Positions 1-8,733 of a stretch of 64,000 nucleotides of DNA are shown here, one piece after another. The position numbers and the translations under genes are program-made. The stretch covers positions 62,001 to 126,000 of the forward strand of contig JAJCZM010000050.1 in NCBI GenBank assembly GCA_029262375.1, given 5' to 3'. The notes under the pieces were generated by a model that was given only the letters and a program-made list of their open reading frames with translations, had not been told where the DNA came from and ran no database searches. The DNA comes from Deltaproteobacteria bacterium. Lineage in GTDB: Bacteria > Desulfobacterota > Binatia > UBA1149 > SPBQ01. The first letter of the stretch is position 1. Every line of letters starts with the position of its first letter.

Positions 1-285
1 CGCGTGAGTTGCAGAGACGACGGGCAGCGAGGTCGTGTCGCGGAGTCGTGTCATCCCCTGCTCGAGCAACTCGAGTCCGCCTGGAAAAGATTCGGTCGTG
101 AGCCCCACGATGAGCGCTTCGAGCCCACACGCACAAAGTTTTTCAGCCGCTTGCGCGATGTCGTCGAGCACATCTGCGTCGAGGCTGAAACGAGCCGTCT
201 GATTAGAGACTTGCGACGGGCGAAGCGCTTCGAGTTCGGGCTGGACGACCGAATTGAAGTAAGGAACCAGGACTCCCAAATTCAC
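1..285 (-). CDS. Asp/Glu racemase superfamily protein (maleate isomerase / arylmalonate decarboxylase-like), C-terminus cut by left edge
   Basis: The first 95 codons are open on the minus strand from a GTG at 285 to base 1; the rest lies outside the window. Visible landmarks are an N-terminal G-V-L-V-P-x-F-N loop (residues 4-11), T-A-R at 30-32 and G-L-T-T-E-S-F at 61-67. This is the layout of the maleate isomerase / arylmalonate decarboxylase branch. That branch acts on small dicarboxylates or malonates, usually with one or two catalytic cysteines. Here the position that is cysteine in classical maleate isomerases (start of C-T-S) is Thr63, so neither substrate nor chemistry can be named. 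An in-frame GTG at 333 is an alternative start; neither start has a strong ribosome binding site. Family fairly sure, function not. Confidence 0.6.
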   Translation of the reverse strand, partial: MNLGVLVPYFNSVVQPELEALRPSQVSNQTARFSLDADVLDDIAQAAEKLCACGLEALIVGLTTESFPGGLELLEQGMTRLRDTTSLPVVSATHA

Positions 286-347
286 GGTGGTACGCGAGGT
301 ACGCGAGGTGGAAGTGCTACGAGGTACGCTCACATCAGCCTACAAAA

Positions 348-422
348 TGGTGACCCCTACGGGACTCGAACCCGTGTCTTCGGCGTGAGAGGCCGACGTC
401 CTAACCACTAGACGAAGGGGCC
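348..422 (-). tRNA. tRNA-Glu (anticodon CTC)
   Basis: On the minus strand the sequence folds into a full cloverleaf. It has a 7-bp acceptor stem (one G-U at the second pair), a D-arm with the TGGTTAGG loop, an anticodon stem TCGGC/GCCGA around the loop CTCTCAC (anticodon CTC), and a T-arm ACGGG-TTCGAGT-CCCGT. The CCA end is encoded (348-350). The anticodon reads GAG, hence glutamate. Its charging enzyme gene gltX lies at 4666-6072 in the same window. Confidence 0.95.
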
Positions 423-531
423 GTGCGCGGCGAGAGAGGCTCTACTTATTGGTCCCCAGGTTGCGGGTCAACAAGCTCTCATAAGATGACGGAATTGACT
501 TGGCCAATAGTGCGACGGACAGTGCCGAATC

Positions 532-577
532 GCGGCACAAAGTGCCGCACCTCGCACGAACGCGGCATCCCGCCGCG
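532..577 (+). other. Two tandem perfect hairpins in the leader of the DsbA-like gene
   Basis: GCGGCAC-AAA-GTGCCGC (532-548) and CGCGGC-ATCCC-GCCGCG (561-577) are two perfect stems. They end immediately before the GAGGAG ribosome binding site of the gene at 588. No T-run follows, so they are not a classical terminator. They may affect translation or mRNA stability. Their role is unknown. Confidence 0.4.
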
Positions 578-587
578 AGGAGATATC

Positions 588-1592
588 ATGTTCAATTACG
601 TTGCCCCTTTGCTCGCCTTGTTTCTGCTCGCCGCCCCGTCCCAGACCGTCCAGGCGGCCGATGAGACGCTCGCCACGGTAGACGGTACGGTCATCAAGCG
701 AAGCGAACTGGAGAAGATGATTCGCCCCCAGCTCATCGAGATGGAGAACAATCGCTACCAACTCATGCGCAGCGCGCTAGAGACCCTGATCGCTCAGGAA
801 CTGCTTAAGAAGGAAGCCGCAGCCCGTGGGATCAGCGAGGGCGAACTCGAAAAGGCCGAGGTCACCAGCAAACTCGAGCCGGCGACGGATGACGAAATTT
901 CCAAGGTCTTCGAAGCCAACAAAGCGCAGTTAGGCGGCGCGGCGTTCGAAGAGGTCAAGCCGCGTATCGAGGAGTTCCTGGCCGACCAGCAGGCACGCAC
1001 ACTGCGCACCGACCTCGTGATCGAACTGCGCAAAAAGTACGCGACCAAGGTCATGCTCGAAGTGCCGCGCATCAAGGTCTCGGACGCCGGACGTGCGGCA
1101 CGCGGCGGCGGCAAGAACGCGCCCATCCAGATCATCGCGTTCTCCGACTACGAGTGCCCCTACTGCAGGCTCGCTGAAGACACGCTCGAACAGGTTCTCG
1201 AAAAGTACGGCGACAAGATTCGTTACGTGCTGCGCGACTACCCGCTGCCGTTCCATGCCAAAGCCCGCGATGCAGCCCGAGCCGCGCGATGTGCCGGCGA
1301 CCAAGGCAAGTTCTGGGACTACAGCGATGCGCTGTGGAAGTCGGAAGGCCTGGACAAGGAACAGCTCGACGCCTTGGCCGACAAACTCGAACTAGACCGC
1401 AAGAAGTTCGATGGTTGTCTCGCATCTGACAAGCACAACGCCGGTGTAGACGAGGACCTCGCTGCCGGAGCCGAAGTGGGCGTCAACGGAACGCCGGCCT
1501 TCTTCGTCAATGGTCGTATGCTGTCGGGAGCACAACCGATGGAGAATTTCGTCACACTCATCGACGAAGAACTCGCATCGTCGAGCAACTAG
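588..1592 (+). CDS. Secreted SurA-N / DsbA-family thiol-disulfide oxidoreductase
   Basis: Protein of 334 residues. A signal peptide (hydrophobic residues 5-18, cleavage probably after A-Q-A near 23-24) is followed by a SurA-type N-terminal chaperone-like helical region (about 27-150). A thioredoxin-fold DsbA domain follows, with the redox motif C190-P-Y-C193 and the cis-proline segment G-T-P-A-F-F near 300. Such proteins act in the periplasm as disulfide oxidases, isomerases or reductases. The ATG at 588 is chosen because GAGGAG lies just upstream and the signal peptide begins there; the frame is open further upstream to 423. CPYC leaves open whether it oxidises or isomerises. No DsbB partner is seen nearby. 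Confidence 0.85.
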   Translation: MFNYVAPLLALFLLAAPSQTVQAADETLATVDGTVIKRSELEKMIRPQLIEMENNRYQLMRSALETLIAQELLKKEAAARGISEGELEKAEVTSKLEPATDDEISKVFEANKAQLGGAAFEEVKPRIEEFLADQQARTLRTDLVIELRKKYATKVMLEVPRIKVSDAGRAARGGGKNAPIQIIAFSDYECPYCRLAEDTLEQVLEKYGDKIRYVLRDYPLPFHAKARDAARAARCAGDQGKFWDYSDALWKSEGLDKEQLDALADKLELDRKKFDGCLASDKHNAGVDEDLAAGAEVGVNGTPAFFVNGRMLSGAQPMENFVTLIDEELASSSN

Positions 1593-1613
1593 CGAGAGGA
1601 ATTAGCGTCGCCT

Positions 1614-1647
1614 CATGCCGAGCCGGGGAGGAGACCAGCTCGGCATG
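1614..1647. terminator. Stem-loop between convergent genes
   Basis: CATGCCGAGC (1614-1623) and GCTCGGCATG (1638-1647) form a perfect 10-bp stem with a 14-base loop. It lies 22 bases past the stop of the DsbA-like gene and before the end of the opposing gene. No T-tract follows, so it is a candidate bidirectional terminator or 3'-end stabiliser only. Confidence 0.5.
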
Positions 1648-1656
1648 GGCGGCTAG

Positions 1657-1696
1657 CCCTTGAACTGGGCGACCAGTCCTTGAAACGGACGACCAG
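1657..1696. repeat. Imperfect 20-bp tandem direct repeat
   Basis: Two adjacent 20-base units (1657-1676 and 1677-1696) differ at a few positions; both share CCTTGAA and GACCAG. They lie in the short gap between two convergent genes. No function is apparent. Confidence 0.5.
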
Positions 1697-1707
1697 CCCG
1701 TAAGATG

Positions 1708-2229
1708 TCAGTAGGCGCGCGCTGAGCGCGGCAGCGACATCGCGCTGGCCATCTGCCCCACCCTCTTGGACAACTGCTCCATACGCACTTGCAGTGCCTT
1801 CACCCGACGATCGAAGTTTCGGGCATCGCCATCACGATCGTAGTCAGCCGACACCTCGTCCAACTCACGCTCGAGAGCCCCCAGATCGCGCGCGAATACG
1901 CGCTCGAGGCTGTCGATGTAATAGTCCACGTCGGCAACGACTTTCCGGCTACGTCGGTCAAAATCGGACTGCGCCGAAGCGACTCGTGTCGCACGCTCGG
2001 CGTCATGAGCAGCTGAATAGAATTCCTGCGTGCCCTGCGCGGCGCCTGCCGCCCGCGCGATTGCCAGGATGAAAAGAGCAACCGCCGTCGCAGCCAGTGC
2101 AGCGGTGATCCAGTCGAGCCCGTGAGCCCGAACCGATGCCCTGAACCTGGTGGCCGTGTTTGTACCGGTACTATCCAATGGGCGTGTTTTCGTCGTCCTC
2201 GGTGTGCCGGATTCGCTGGTTGTACTCAT
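1708..2229 (-). CDS. Hypothetical single-pass membrane protein with charged coiled-coil-like C-terminus
   Basis: Protein of 173 residues, not assigned to a family. A Ser/Thr-rich N-terminus (1-30) is followed by one membrane segment (about 41-60). A long, highly charged region (about 75-160) is rich in Arg, Asp and Glu, with heptad-like spacing of Leu and Val suggesting a coiled coil. The ATG at 2229 is preferred over upstream in-frame ATG 2274 because GAGGAG sits a few bases upstream. It stands alone, convergent with the DsbA-like gene and divergent from aconitase. A structural or envelope-associated role is conceivable, but nothing in the sequence proves it. Confidence 0.6.
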   Translation of the reverse strand: MSTTSESGTPRTTKTRPLDSTGTNTATRFRASVRAHGLDWITAALAATAVALFILAIARAAGAAQGTQEFYSAAHDAERATRVASAQSDFDRRSRKVVADVDYYIDSLERVFARDLGALERELDEVSADYDRDGDARNFDRRVKALQVRMEQLSKRVGQMASAMSLPRSARAY

Positions 2230-2391
2230 GCCTGTGCTCCTCGTGGGGTAAGACGCCGACCGAGGCCTATTCATTCACCGTGCGAGGGAGTCCCTGACTT
2301 CTGTGCCGGTATATGCGATAAATCGGCGATCCAGCCGATTTGCAGCCCGCGACAATGAATGCCGGGCAGGGACCAAGGAGCGCGAATAGGA

Positions 2392-4662
2392 ATGCCGACC
2401 ATCGAGAGTACGCCGCAGTTCGTTTCAGAGACCTACGAGAAGATGAGGGAGCGCATCTCAGTGGTGCGCACACGCCTCGGTCGATCGCTGACTTTGGCGG
2501 AGAAGATCGTCTACGGACACCTCGACGACCCGGCAAACTCCGAACTTGAGCGCGGTCGCAGCTACATCGAGCTACGACCGGACCGCGTCGCGATGCAGGA
2601 CGCGACGGCCCAGATGGCGCTACTGCAATTCATGCAGGCCGGCCGCCCCGAAGTGGCCGTTCCGGCCACAGTCCACTGCGATCATCTCATCCAGGCATAT
2701 GTCGGCGCCGAGGCGGATACGGCACGTGCGTCCAGTGAGAACTCAGAGGTCTACGACTTCCTCGAGTCGGTATCGGCCAAATACGGAATCGGATTCTGGA
2801 AGCCCGGTTCGGGTATCATTCATCAGGTCGTTCTCGAGAACTACGCGTTCCCCGGCGGCATGATGATCGGCACCGATTCCCATACTCCGAACGCAGGCGG
2901 ACTCGGCATGTGCGCGGTGGGTGTCGGCGGCGCCGATGCAGTCGATGTACTCGCCGGCTTCCCGTGGGAGGTTCTGCACCCGAAGGTCATCGGCGTTCGC
3001 TTGGTCGGCGAGATGTCCGGCTGGACCGCGCCCAAAGACGTCATCCTCAAGCTGTGCGGCCTCCTCACCGTGAAGGGCGGCACCAACAAAATCGTTGAGT
3101 ATTTCGGCCCCGGTACCGCGACCATTTCGGCCACCGGGAAAGGCACGATTTGCAACATGGGCGCCGAACTCGGCGCCACCTGTTCGGTTTTCCCCTTCGA
3201 CGAGCGCATGGCGACCTACCTGCGTGCCACCGATCGCTCCGAACTAGCGGAACTGGCCCAAGCGAACCTCGACCTGGTAACGGCAGACCCGGAAACAGCG
3301 GCAAAGCCGGAGGACTACTACGACGAGATCGTAGAGATCGATCTCTCTACGCTAGAACCGCACGTTGTCGGTCCTCATACCCCCGATCTCGCCAGGCCCA
3401 TTTCCCAGTTGGCGGCAGACTGCGAACGCGAGGGGTATCCCGAGCACATTTCCACTGCCCTGGTCGGTAGCTGCACGAACTCGTCTTATGAGGACATCGA
3501 ACGCGCCGCCGACCTCGCGCGCCAGGCTGCCGCAGCCGGCATGTCGATGAGCAGTCGCCTGCTCGTCAGCCCCGGCAGCGACATGATCTATGAGACCATC
3601 CAGCGCGACGGCCAGATGGAAGCACTGCAGTCGGTGGGCGGCAGCGTGCTCGCGAACGCCTGCGGCCCCTGCATCGGCCAGTGGAAGCGCGACGACATTC
3701 AGAAGGGCCAGAAAGACTCGATCATCACATCGTTCAACCGCAACTTCCCCGGACGAAACGACGCGAACCCCGACACCCTCGCCTTCATCGCGAGTCCAGA
3801 GATCGTCGTCGCCCTGGGGCTGGCCGGCAGCCTCAAGTTCAATCCTCTGACCGATGAACTCGAGCGCGACGGCAAGAAACTCAAGTTCACCGCGCCGAAG
3901 CCCGCCCCGGAAGTACCGAGCAAAGGGTTCAAAGTAGTCTCCGGCGGTTACGCTGCGCCGGCCACCAATCCCGATGCTGTTTCGATCGCCGTCGATCCGC
4001 GCAGCGAACGATTGGCGTTGCTCGAGCCATTCGCTGCGCCCAACGTCGACGAATACCAACGTATGCCGCTGCTGCTCAAGACGCAGGGCAAGACGACGAC
4101 CGACCACATCAGCCCCGCCGGCCCATGGCTGCGCTTCCGCGGTCATCTCGACCGCATCAGCGACAACATGTTCACGGGCGCAATCCGCGCATGGACGGGT
4201 GAGCGTGGCACAACGCGCAACCCCATCACCGGAGCTACCGGCGAGCCGGTTCCCGCTGTTGCTCGGGCGTTGAAAGCCGCAGGCAAGAAATGGTTCGTGG
4301 TCGGCGACGAGAACTACGGCGAGGGATCGAGCCGCGAACATGCCGCTATGAGCCCGAGGCTACTCGGTGCCGGTGTGGTCATCACGCGCAGCTTCGCACG
4401 TATTCATGAATCGAATCTGAAGAAACAGGGGGTGCTCCCCTTCACGTTCGCCGATGCGTCGGACTACGAGAAGGTGCGCGAAGACGACGAGCTGTCGATT
4501 GCGGCCGTTCTCGAACTCGCGCCCGGCCGCGACGTGACCGCCGTGCTGCATCATCGCGACGGTACGTCCGACACGATCACGCTCAATCAAACGCTCAACG
4601 CCGATCAGATCGCTTGGTTCAAGGCCGGTTCCGCGCTCAACATTCTCAAGACGCAGAACTGA
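2392..4662 (+). CDS. acn: Aconitate hydratase, mitochondrial-type
   Basis: Protein of 756 residues that interconverts citrate and isocitrate in the TCA cycle, using a [4Fe-4S] cluster in the cytoplasm. Cluster cysteines are Cys361 (in G-S-C-T-N-S-S) and Cys424/Cys427 (in A-C-G-P-C-I-G). The C-terminal swivel domain has the substrate motif G-E-G-S-S-R-E-H. The N-terminal L-T-L-A-E-K-I and overall length resemble mitochondrial aconitase more than the ~890-residue bacterial AcnA. The ATG at 2392 is chosen because AAGGAG precedes it; ATG 2359 in the same frame would add 11 residues. The gene ends 3 bases before the convergent gltX stop. Confidence 0.95.
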   Translation: MPTIESTPQFVSETYEKMRERISVVRTRLGRSLTLAEKIVYGHLDDPANSELERGRSYIELRPDRVAMQDATAQMALLQFMQAGRPEVAVPATVHCDHLIQAYVGAEADTARASSENSEVYDFLESVSAKYGIGFWKPGSGIIHQVVLENYAFPGGMMIGTDSHTPNAGGLGMCAVGVGGADAVDVLAGFPWEVLHPKVIGVRLVGEMSGWTAPKDVILKLCGLLTVKGGTNKIVEYFGPGTATISATGKGTICNMGAELGATCSVFPFDERMATYLRATDRSELAELAQANLDLVTADPETAAKPEDYYDEIVEIDLSTLEPHVVGPHTPDLARPISQLAADCEREGYPEHISTALVGSCTNSSYEDIERAADLARQAAAAGMSMSSRLLVSPGSDMIYETIQRDGQMEALQSVGGSVLANACGPCIGQWKRDDIQKGQKDSIITSFNRNFPGRNDANPDTLAFIASPEIVVALGLAGSLKFNPLTDELERDGKKLKFTAPKPAPEVPSKGFKVVSGGYAAPATNPDAVSIAVDPRSERLALLEPFAAPNVDEYQRMPLLLKTQGKTTTDHISPAGPWLRFRGHLDRISDNMFTGAIRAWTGERGTTRNPITGATGEPVPAVARALKAAGKKWFVVGDENYGEGSSREHAAMSPRLLGAGVVITRSFARIHESNLKKQGVLPFTFADASDYEKVREDDELSIAAVLELAPGRDVTAVLHHRDGTSDTITLNQTLNADQIAWFKAGSALNILKTQN

Positions 4663-4665
4663 CGA

Positions 4666-6072
4666 TCAAGCTGCTGCGGCACCGGCCGCCGCAGCCGCCA
4701 ATCGCGCGAGCGTACGTTCGCGTCCGAGCACGGCGCAGAGCTCGAAAATGCCCGGGCTCACCGTGCCGCCGGTCAGCGCAACACGCGCCGGTTGGGCGAG
4801 TTGCCCGAGTTTGAGCCCCTCTCGCTCGACGACAACGCGTAGCGTCGCCTCCACTTGCTCGGCAGTCCACGGATCGACCTGCGCCAGTTCGTCGTGCAAC
4901 GTCTGGAGATGCGCACGCCCATCGTCGTCCAAAAACTTACCAACAGCCTTCGCGTCGAATCTTAGCTCGTCGGACACGAAGTAGTGTAACGATTCGGCGA
5001 GTTCCACGAGTGTCTTCGCGCGTTCCTTCAGTTGCGCGACCGCGGCCGCGAGATACTCGCGTGGCTGCTCCGTTTCGCCCCTTTCAGCGAGATACGGAAC
5101 GACCGCGTCCGCCAACTCTGCATCCTCCAGCGCGCGCATGTGCTCGAAGTTTACCCAACCGAACTTCTCCATGTCGAAGGCCGATGCCGACTTGCCGACG
5201 CTGTCCACATCAAAGAGCTGCTCCAACTGCTGGCCGGTAAATATCTCTTGATCGCCATGAGACCAGCCGAGTCGAGCGAGATAGTTGATGACCGCAGACG
5301 GCAAGAAGCCTTGCTCACGGTAAGCATCGACCGCGGTTGCACCGTGGCGCTTCGAAAGCCGAGCACGATCTTGACCGACGATGAGCGGGAGGTGCCCGTA
5401 AGCCGGCGGCTCGACTGAAAATGCTTCAAAGATACGAACCTGCCGCGGCGTATTGGTCAGGTGATCCTCGCCACGCAGAATATGCGTAATACCCATCTCT
5501 ATGTCATCGATGACGACGACCAGATGAAACGTCGGGCTCCCATCGGAGCGCACGAGAATCAAGTCATCAAGCTCCGCGTTGTTGAAGGTCACATCGCCGC
5601 GGACGAGGTCGCGGACTACGGTTTCTCCCTCCAGTGGCATCTTGAAACGCAGTACCGCGCTCTCGCCGGCATCGGGCCGGCGCCCCAGCTCTCGGCAGGT
5701 ACGATCGTACAGATACTTTGTTCCATCCGCCTGGGCTTGCTTGCGCTTCGCGTCGAGCGCTTCCGCTGAGCAGAAACAGTGGTAGACCGCGCCCGCCTCG
5801 AGCAGCTCGGCTATACGCCTGTCGTAGACGTCCTGACGCTTGCTTTGGAAGAACGGGCCCTCGTCCGGCGTGAGCCCTAACCACTGCAAGCCATCGAGGA
5901 TGGCCCGGACGAACTCATCCGAGGATCGCTCGCGGTCTGTATCTTCGATCCGCAGGACGAAGCTTCCGCCGTGACGCTTGGCGAAGAGGTAGTTGAACAG
6001 AGCGGTGCGCGCGCCGCCGAGATGAAGGAATCCGCTCGGGCTCGGTGCGAAGCGAGTGCGTACTTGCGACAT
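4666..6072 (-). CDS. gltX: Glutamyl-tRNA synthetase
   Basis: Class I synthetase of 468 residues that attaches glutamate to tRNA-Glu. The HIGH-equivalent F-L-H-L-G-G-A is near the N-terminus and the KMSKS-equivalent A-R-L-S-K-R-H sits near the middle. A zinc-type cluster of the bacterial enzyme is visible (C-F-C followed by Y-D-R-T-C). The start at 6072 puts the typical R-T-R-F-A-P-S-P-S-G right at the N-terminus. An in-frame ATG at 6108 would add 12 residues of no known role, and neither start has a clear Shine-Dalgarno site. The C-terminus is an alanine-rich tail. It runs convergent with aconitase. Confidence 0.96.
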   Translation of the reverse strand: MSQVRTRFAPSPSGFLHLGGARTALFNYLFAKRHGGSFVLRIEDTDRERSSDEFVRAILDGLQWLGLTPDEGPFFQSKRQDVYDRRIAELLEAGAVYHCFCSAEALDAKRKQAQADGTKYLYDRTCRELGRRPDAGESAVLRFKMPLEGETVVRDLVRGDVTFNNAELDDLILVRSDGSPTFHLVVVIDDIEMGITHILRGEDHLTNTPRQVRIFEAFSVEPPAYGHLPLIVGQDRARLSKRHGATAVDAYREQGFLPSAVINYLARLGWSHGDQEIFTGQQLEQLFDVDSVGKSASAFDMEKFGWVNFEHMRALEDAELADAVVPYLAERGETEQPREYLAAAVAQLKERAKTLVELAESLHYFVSDELRFDAKAVGKFLDDDGRAHLQTLHDELAQVDPWTAEQVEATLRVVVEREGLKLGQLAQPARVALTGGTVSPGIFELCAVLGRERTLARLAAAAAGAAAA

Positions 6073-6795
6073 GCAGGCGACTGAACCACGCGGCAGGTCG
6101 CGGGTCAAAACACAACGAAGCTGGTGCCGACAATGACACGCCAGCGGCCGTCGTTACGCACAGCCGCTGCCACGAACGTCACGACGACGGCGCGGCACCT
6201 CGAACACCCACCACAAACCTCTCTTGTCAACCCACAGTTGGGGCAAAACTTTTTCAATATTTATCCCCGTCCGCGCCGGGCGGCCTTTCACCCCGCAGAT
6301 GGGCGGTCACTACGCAGTGGAACACGTTCCCCAAACGACCGATTGTCACTTTCGACATACGCGCGCACGCGAAGTGTCACGTGCCTTTGCGCGATGACAC
6401 AGCACGCGCGCACTGAACGCGATTTCAACTTTTGCTCGATGCGTTGCGCCAAAACTCCGCAGACGCACATTGGTGGTTCCTGACACATCTCGTCTTGCCC
6501 GCCGGCCGAGCGAAGCGCATACTTTTTTGTAACGCGACGTCTTCGCCGGTCTTGCGCAATTCGAGAAATCGCAAGGCCCCGCGAACATCGAAGCACACGA
6601 CGCGAAGACGAAGCACCGAGTTCGAGCACCGAGCTCGAGCGCTAAGATTGAACAATGAACGGCAGGAAATACACGGCAGGCGAGAAAATGGAGATTGAGG
6701 GCAACGTTATCGAGTAACGGCCGTCTAATACCTGACGACGAACGAGGGGTCGATTGAGGGTTGGGAACCAACCGCAATCCTAAGGAGCGGATGTT
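6073..6795. other. 720-base non-coding region between gltX and prkA
   Basis: No convincing gene is seen here; open frames on both strands lack family features or overlap prkA antisense. The region holds a 13-bp tandem repeat (6613-6638, GCACCGAG-T/C-TCGA twice) and a dyad GTGTCA...TGACAC (6374-6400). It also holds the inverted repeat CGTTA-TCGAG-TAACG (6705-6719) and a hairpin GGTTGG-GAA-CCAACC (6759-6773), just before the AAGGAG ribosome site (6782-6787) of prkA. It probably contains divergent promoters and a long prkA leader. No recognised RNA family. Confidence 0.5.
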
Positions 6796-8724
6796 ATGGG
6801 CGCAGAGACCCGAAGCTTCGAGGAACTGATACGAACCGATCGCGAACTGTCCACCGGTGACGAATGGACAGGCACTTTTCTCGAGTATCTCGAGAGAGTG
6901 AAGGTCGACCCAGGTATCCCCAAACTCGCGCACTCGCGCATCTACGACATCATGATCAGTAAGGGGGTCGATGAGATTCCCGAAACCGAATCATCGACGT
7001 CCCCCATCGAAGGCACGAACAAAGTCTACCGCTACTTCTCGGACGAGTTCTTCGGAATCGAGAAGGTATGCAACCAGATCGTTCGTTACTTCCACTCCGC
7101 CGCTCTCAAGGGCGAGGAATCGCGACAGGTCCTCTACCTCATGGGGCCGGTCGGCTCGGGTAAGACTTCTCTCGTCGAGAAGATCGAATGTGCCCTCGAA
7201 GAGGCGGCTCCGTTCTTCGGCATCGAAGGATGCCCCATGCACGAGGAACCGCTCCATCTCATTCCTCGCCACCTGCGCAAAGAATTCGAGAAGATGCTCG
7301 GAACCCATATCGAGGGCGACCTCTGCCCGGTCTGCCGCTTCCGTCTCGAAGAAGAATACGGCGGCCGCTACGAAGAGGTTCCCGTGCGAACCTATCGGTA
7401 CTCCAAGCGCGGCCGCGTCGGGATCGGCGTGGTTCCGCCGGTGGATCCGAACAACCAAGACACATCGGTACTGATCGGCAGCGAAGACATCTCAAAACTG
7501 GATCTGTACTCAGAAGGCGACCCTCGCGTGCTCGACCTCAACGGTGCACTCAACGTCGCCAACCGCGGAATGTGCGAGTTCATCGAGGTATTCAAGAACG
7601 ACACCGAGTACCTACATGCGATGATCACCGCGACGCAAGAAAAGGTGATCCCCGCACCCGGTCGACATGGAATGGTCTACGTCGACGTCTGCATCGGCGC
7701 GCACTCGAACGAAGCCGAATGGCAGAAGTTCAGATCGGACCACACCAACGAAGCGATTCTCGATCGTATCGTGGTCGTCAAGGTGCCGTACAACCTGCGA
7801 CTGAGCGAAGAGGTGAAGATCTACACGAAGATCATCGAGCATTCCGACTTCCAGGCTCACATCGCACCCCACACGCTGGAAACGGCTTCAATGTTTGCCA
7901 TCCTCTCGCGACTGGAGCCGACCGCCAAGTGCGATCCGATGACCAAGTTGAAGATCTACAACGGAGAGGAGGTCATCGAAAAAGGCCGCACCAAGAAGAT
8001 CGATATCGCGGAACTACGTGAAGAAGTTCAGCGCGAAGGCATGGACGGCATCTCAACCCGCTTCGTCATGAAAGCCCTGGACGAGGCGCTCTCCGAGAAT
8101 GCGGGCGCCCGCTGCATCAACCCCATCACCGCACGCGAGGCGCTGGTTGCCCGCGTACGCGAGGCCGAGTTCCCCGAGGACACTCGCAAGAAGTACTTGG
8201 AGTTCCTGCAGGACACGCTGCACAAGGAGTACCTGGAGCTTCTCGAGAAAGAGATAACAAAGGCGTTCGTGTACGCGTACGAGGAGCAGGCCGAGAGCCT
8301 GTTTCAGAACTACCTCGACCACGCCGAAGCGTTCGTCAACAAAGGTAAGGTCAAAGACCGTGCGACCGGCGAGGAACTGGAACCCGACGAGGGCTTCCTC
8401 AAATCCATCGAGGAGCAAATAGCCATCATCGGCTCGTCCGCAGAAGGATTCCGACAGGACGTAATCTCCTACCTCTGGTCGAGCACACGTCGCGGCGTAA
8501 CGATCAGCTACTCGAGCTACAAACCGCTCAAGGAAGCGATCGAGAAGAAGCTGATGTCGTCGGTACGAGAGCTCAGCCGCATTGTGACGCGCGCAACGAC
8601 CCGCGACGCCGAGCAATCGGGTAAGTACGAGAGCATGGTCGAGAATCTATTGCAGAACGGTTACTGCGAGCACTGCGTCGATACGGTTCTCAAGTACGCC
8701 GCGAACAACCTATGGAAGGACTGA
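6796..8724 (+). CDS. prkA: PrkA family serine protein kinase / AAA+ protein
   Basis: Protein of 642 residues matching PrkA (YeaG in E. coli). An N-terminal AAA-like core carries the Walker A motif G-P-V-G-S-G-K-T near 117, and the C-terminal PrkA kinase-like domain follows. Homologues phosphorylate proteins on serine, or act as AAA proteases in Bacillus. They are linked to sporulation, starvation and general stress. Translation is supported by AAGGAG 8 bases before the ATG, with a short hairpin just upstream. It is the first gene of prkA-yeaH-spoVR, a trio widely conserved in this order. Identification is firm; the substrate is unknown. Confidence 0.95.
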   Translation: MGAETRSFEELIRTDRELSTGDEWTGTFLEYLERVKVDPGIPKLAHSRIYDIMISKGVDEIPETESSTSPIEGTNKVYRYFSDEFFGIEKVCNQIVRYFHSAALKGEESRQVLYLMGPVGSGKTSLVEKIECALEEAAPFFGIEGCPMHEEPLHLIPRHLRKEFEKMLGTHIEGDLCPVCRFRLEEEYGGRYEEVPVRTYRYSKRGRVGIGVVPPVDPNNQDTSVLIGSEDISKLDLYSEGDPRVLDLNGALNVANRGMCEFIEVFKNDTEYLHAMITATQEKVIPAPGRHGMVYVDVCIGAHSNEAEWQKFRSDHTNEAILDRIVVVKVPYNLRLSEEVKIYTKIIEHSDFQAHIAPHTLETASMFAILSRLEPTAKCDPMTKLKIYNGEEVIEKGRTKKIDIAELREEVQREGMDGISTRFVMKALDEALSENAGARCINPITAREALVARVREAEFPEDTRKKYLEFLQDTLHKEYLELLEKEITKAFVYAYEEQAESLFQNYLDHAEAFVNKGKVKDRATGEELEPDEGFLKSIEEQIAIIGSSAEGFRQDVISYLWSSTRRGVTISYSSYKPLKEAIEKKLMSSVRELSRIVTRATTRDAEQSGKYESMVENLLQNGYCEHCVDTVLKYAANNLWKD

Positions 8725-8733
8725 GGTTGCATC

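Noticed and set aside
3352..4341. Long open frame (329 codons) on the minus strand inside aconitase
   Set aside because: Complete aconitase with all cluster cysteines lies on the other strand; the antisense frame has no family features and is a product of high GC.
6346..6933. Possible minus-strand gene upstream of and into prkA
   Set aside because: Overlaps the start of prkA, has no ribosome site or family resemblance, and its composition is that of a shadow frame.
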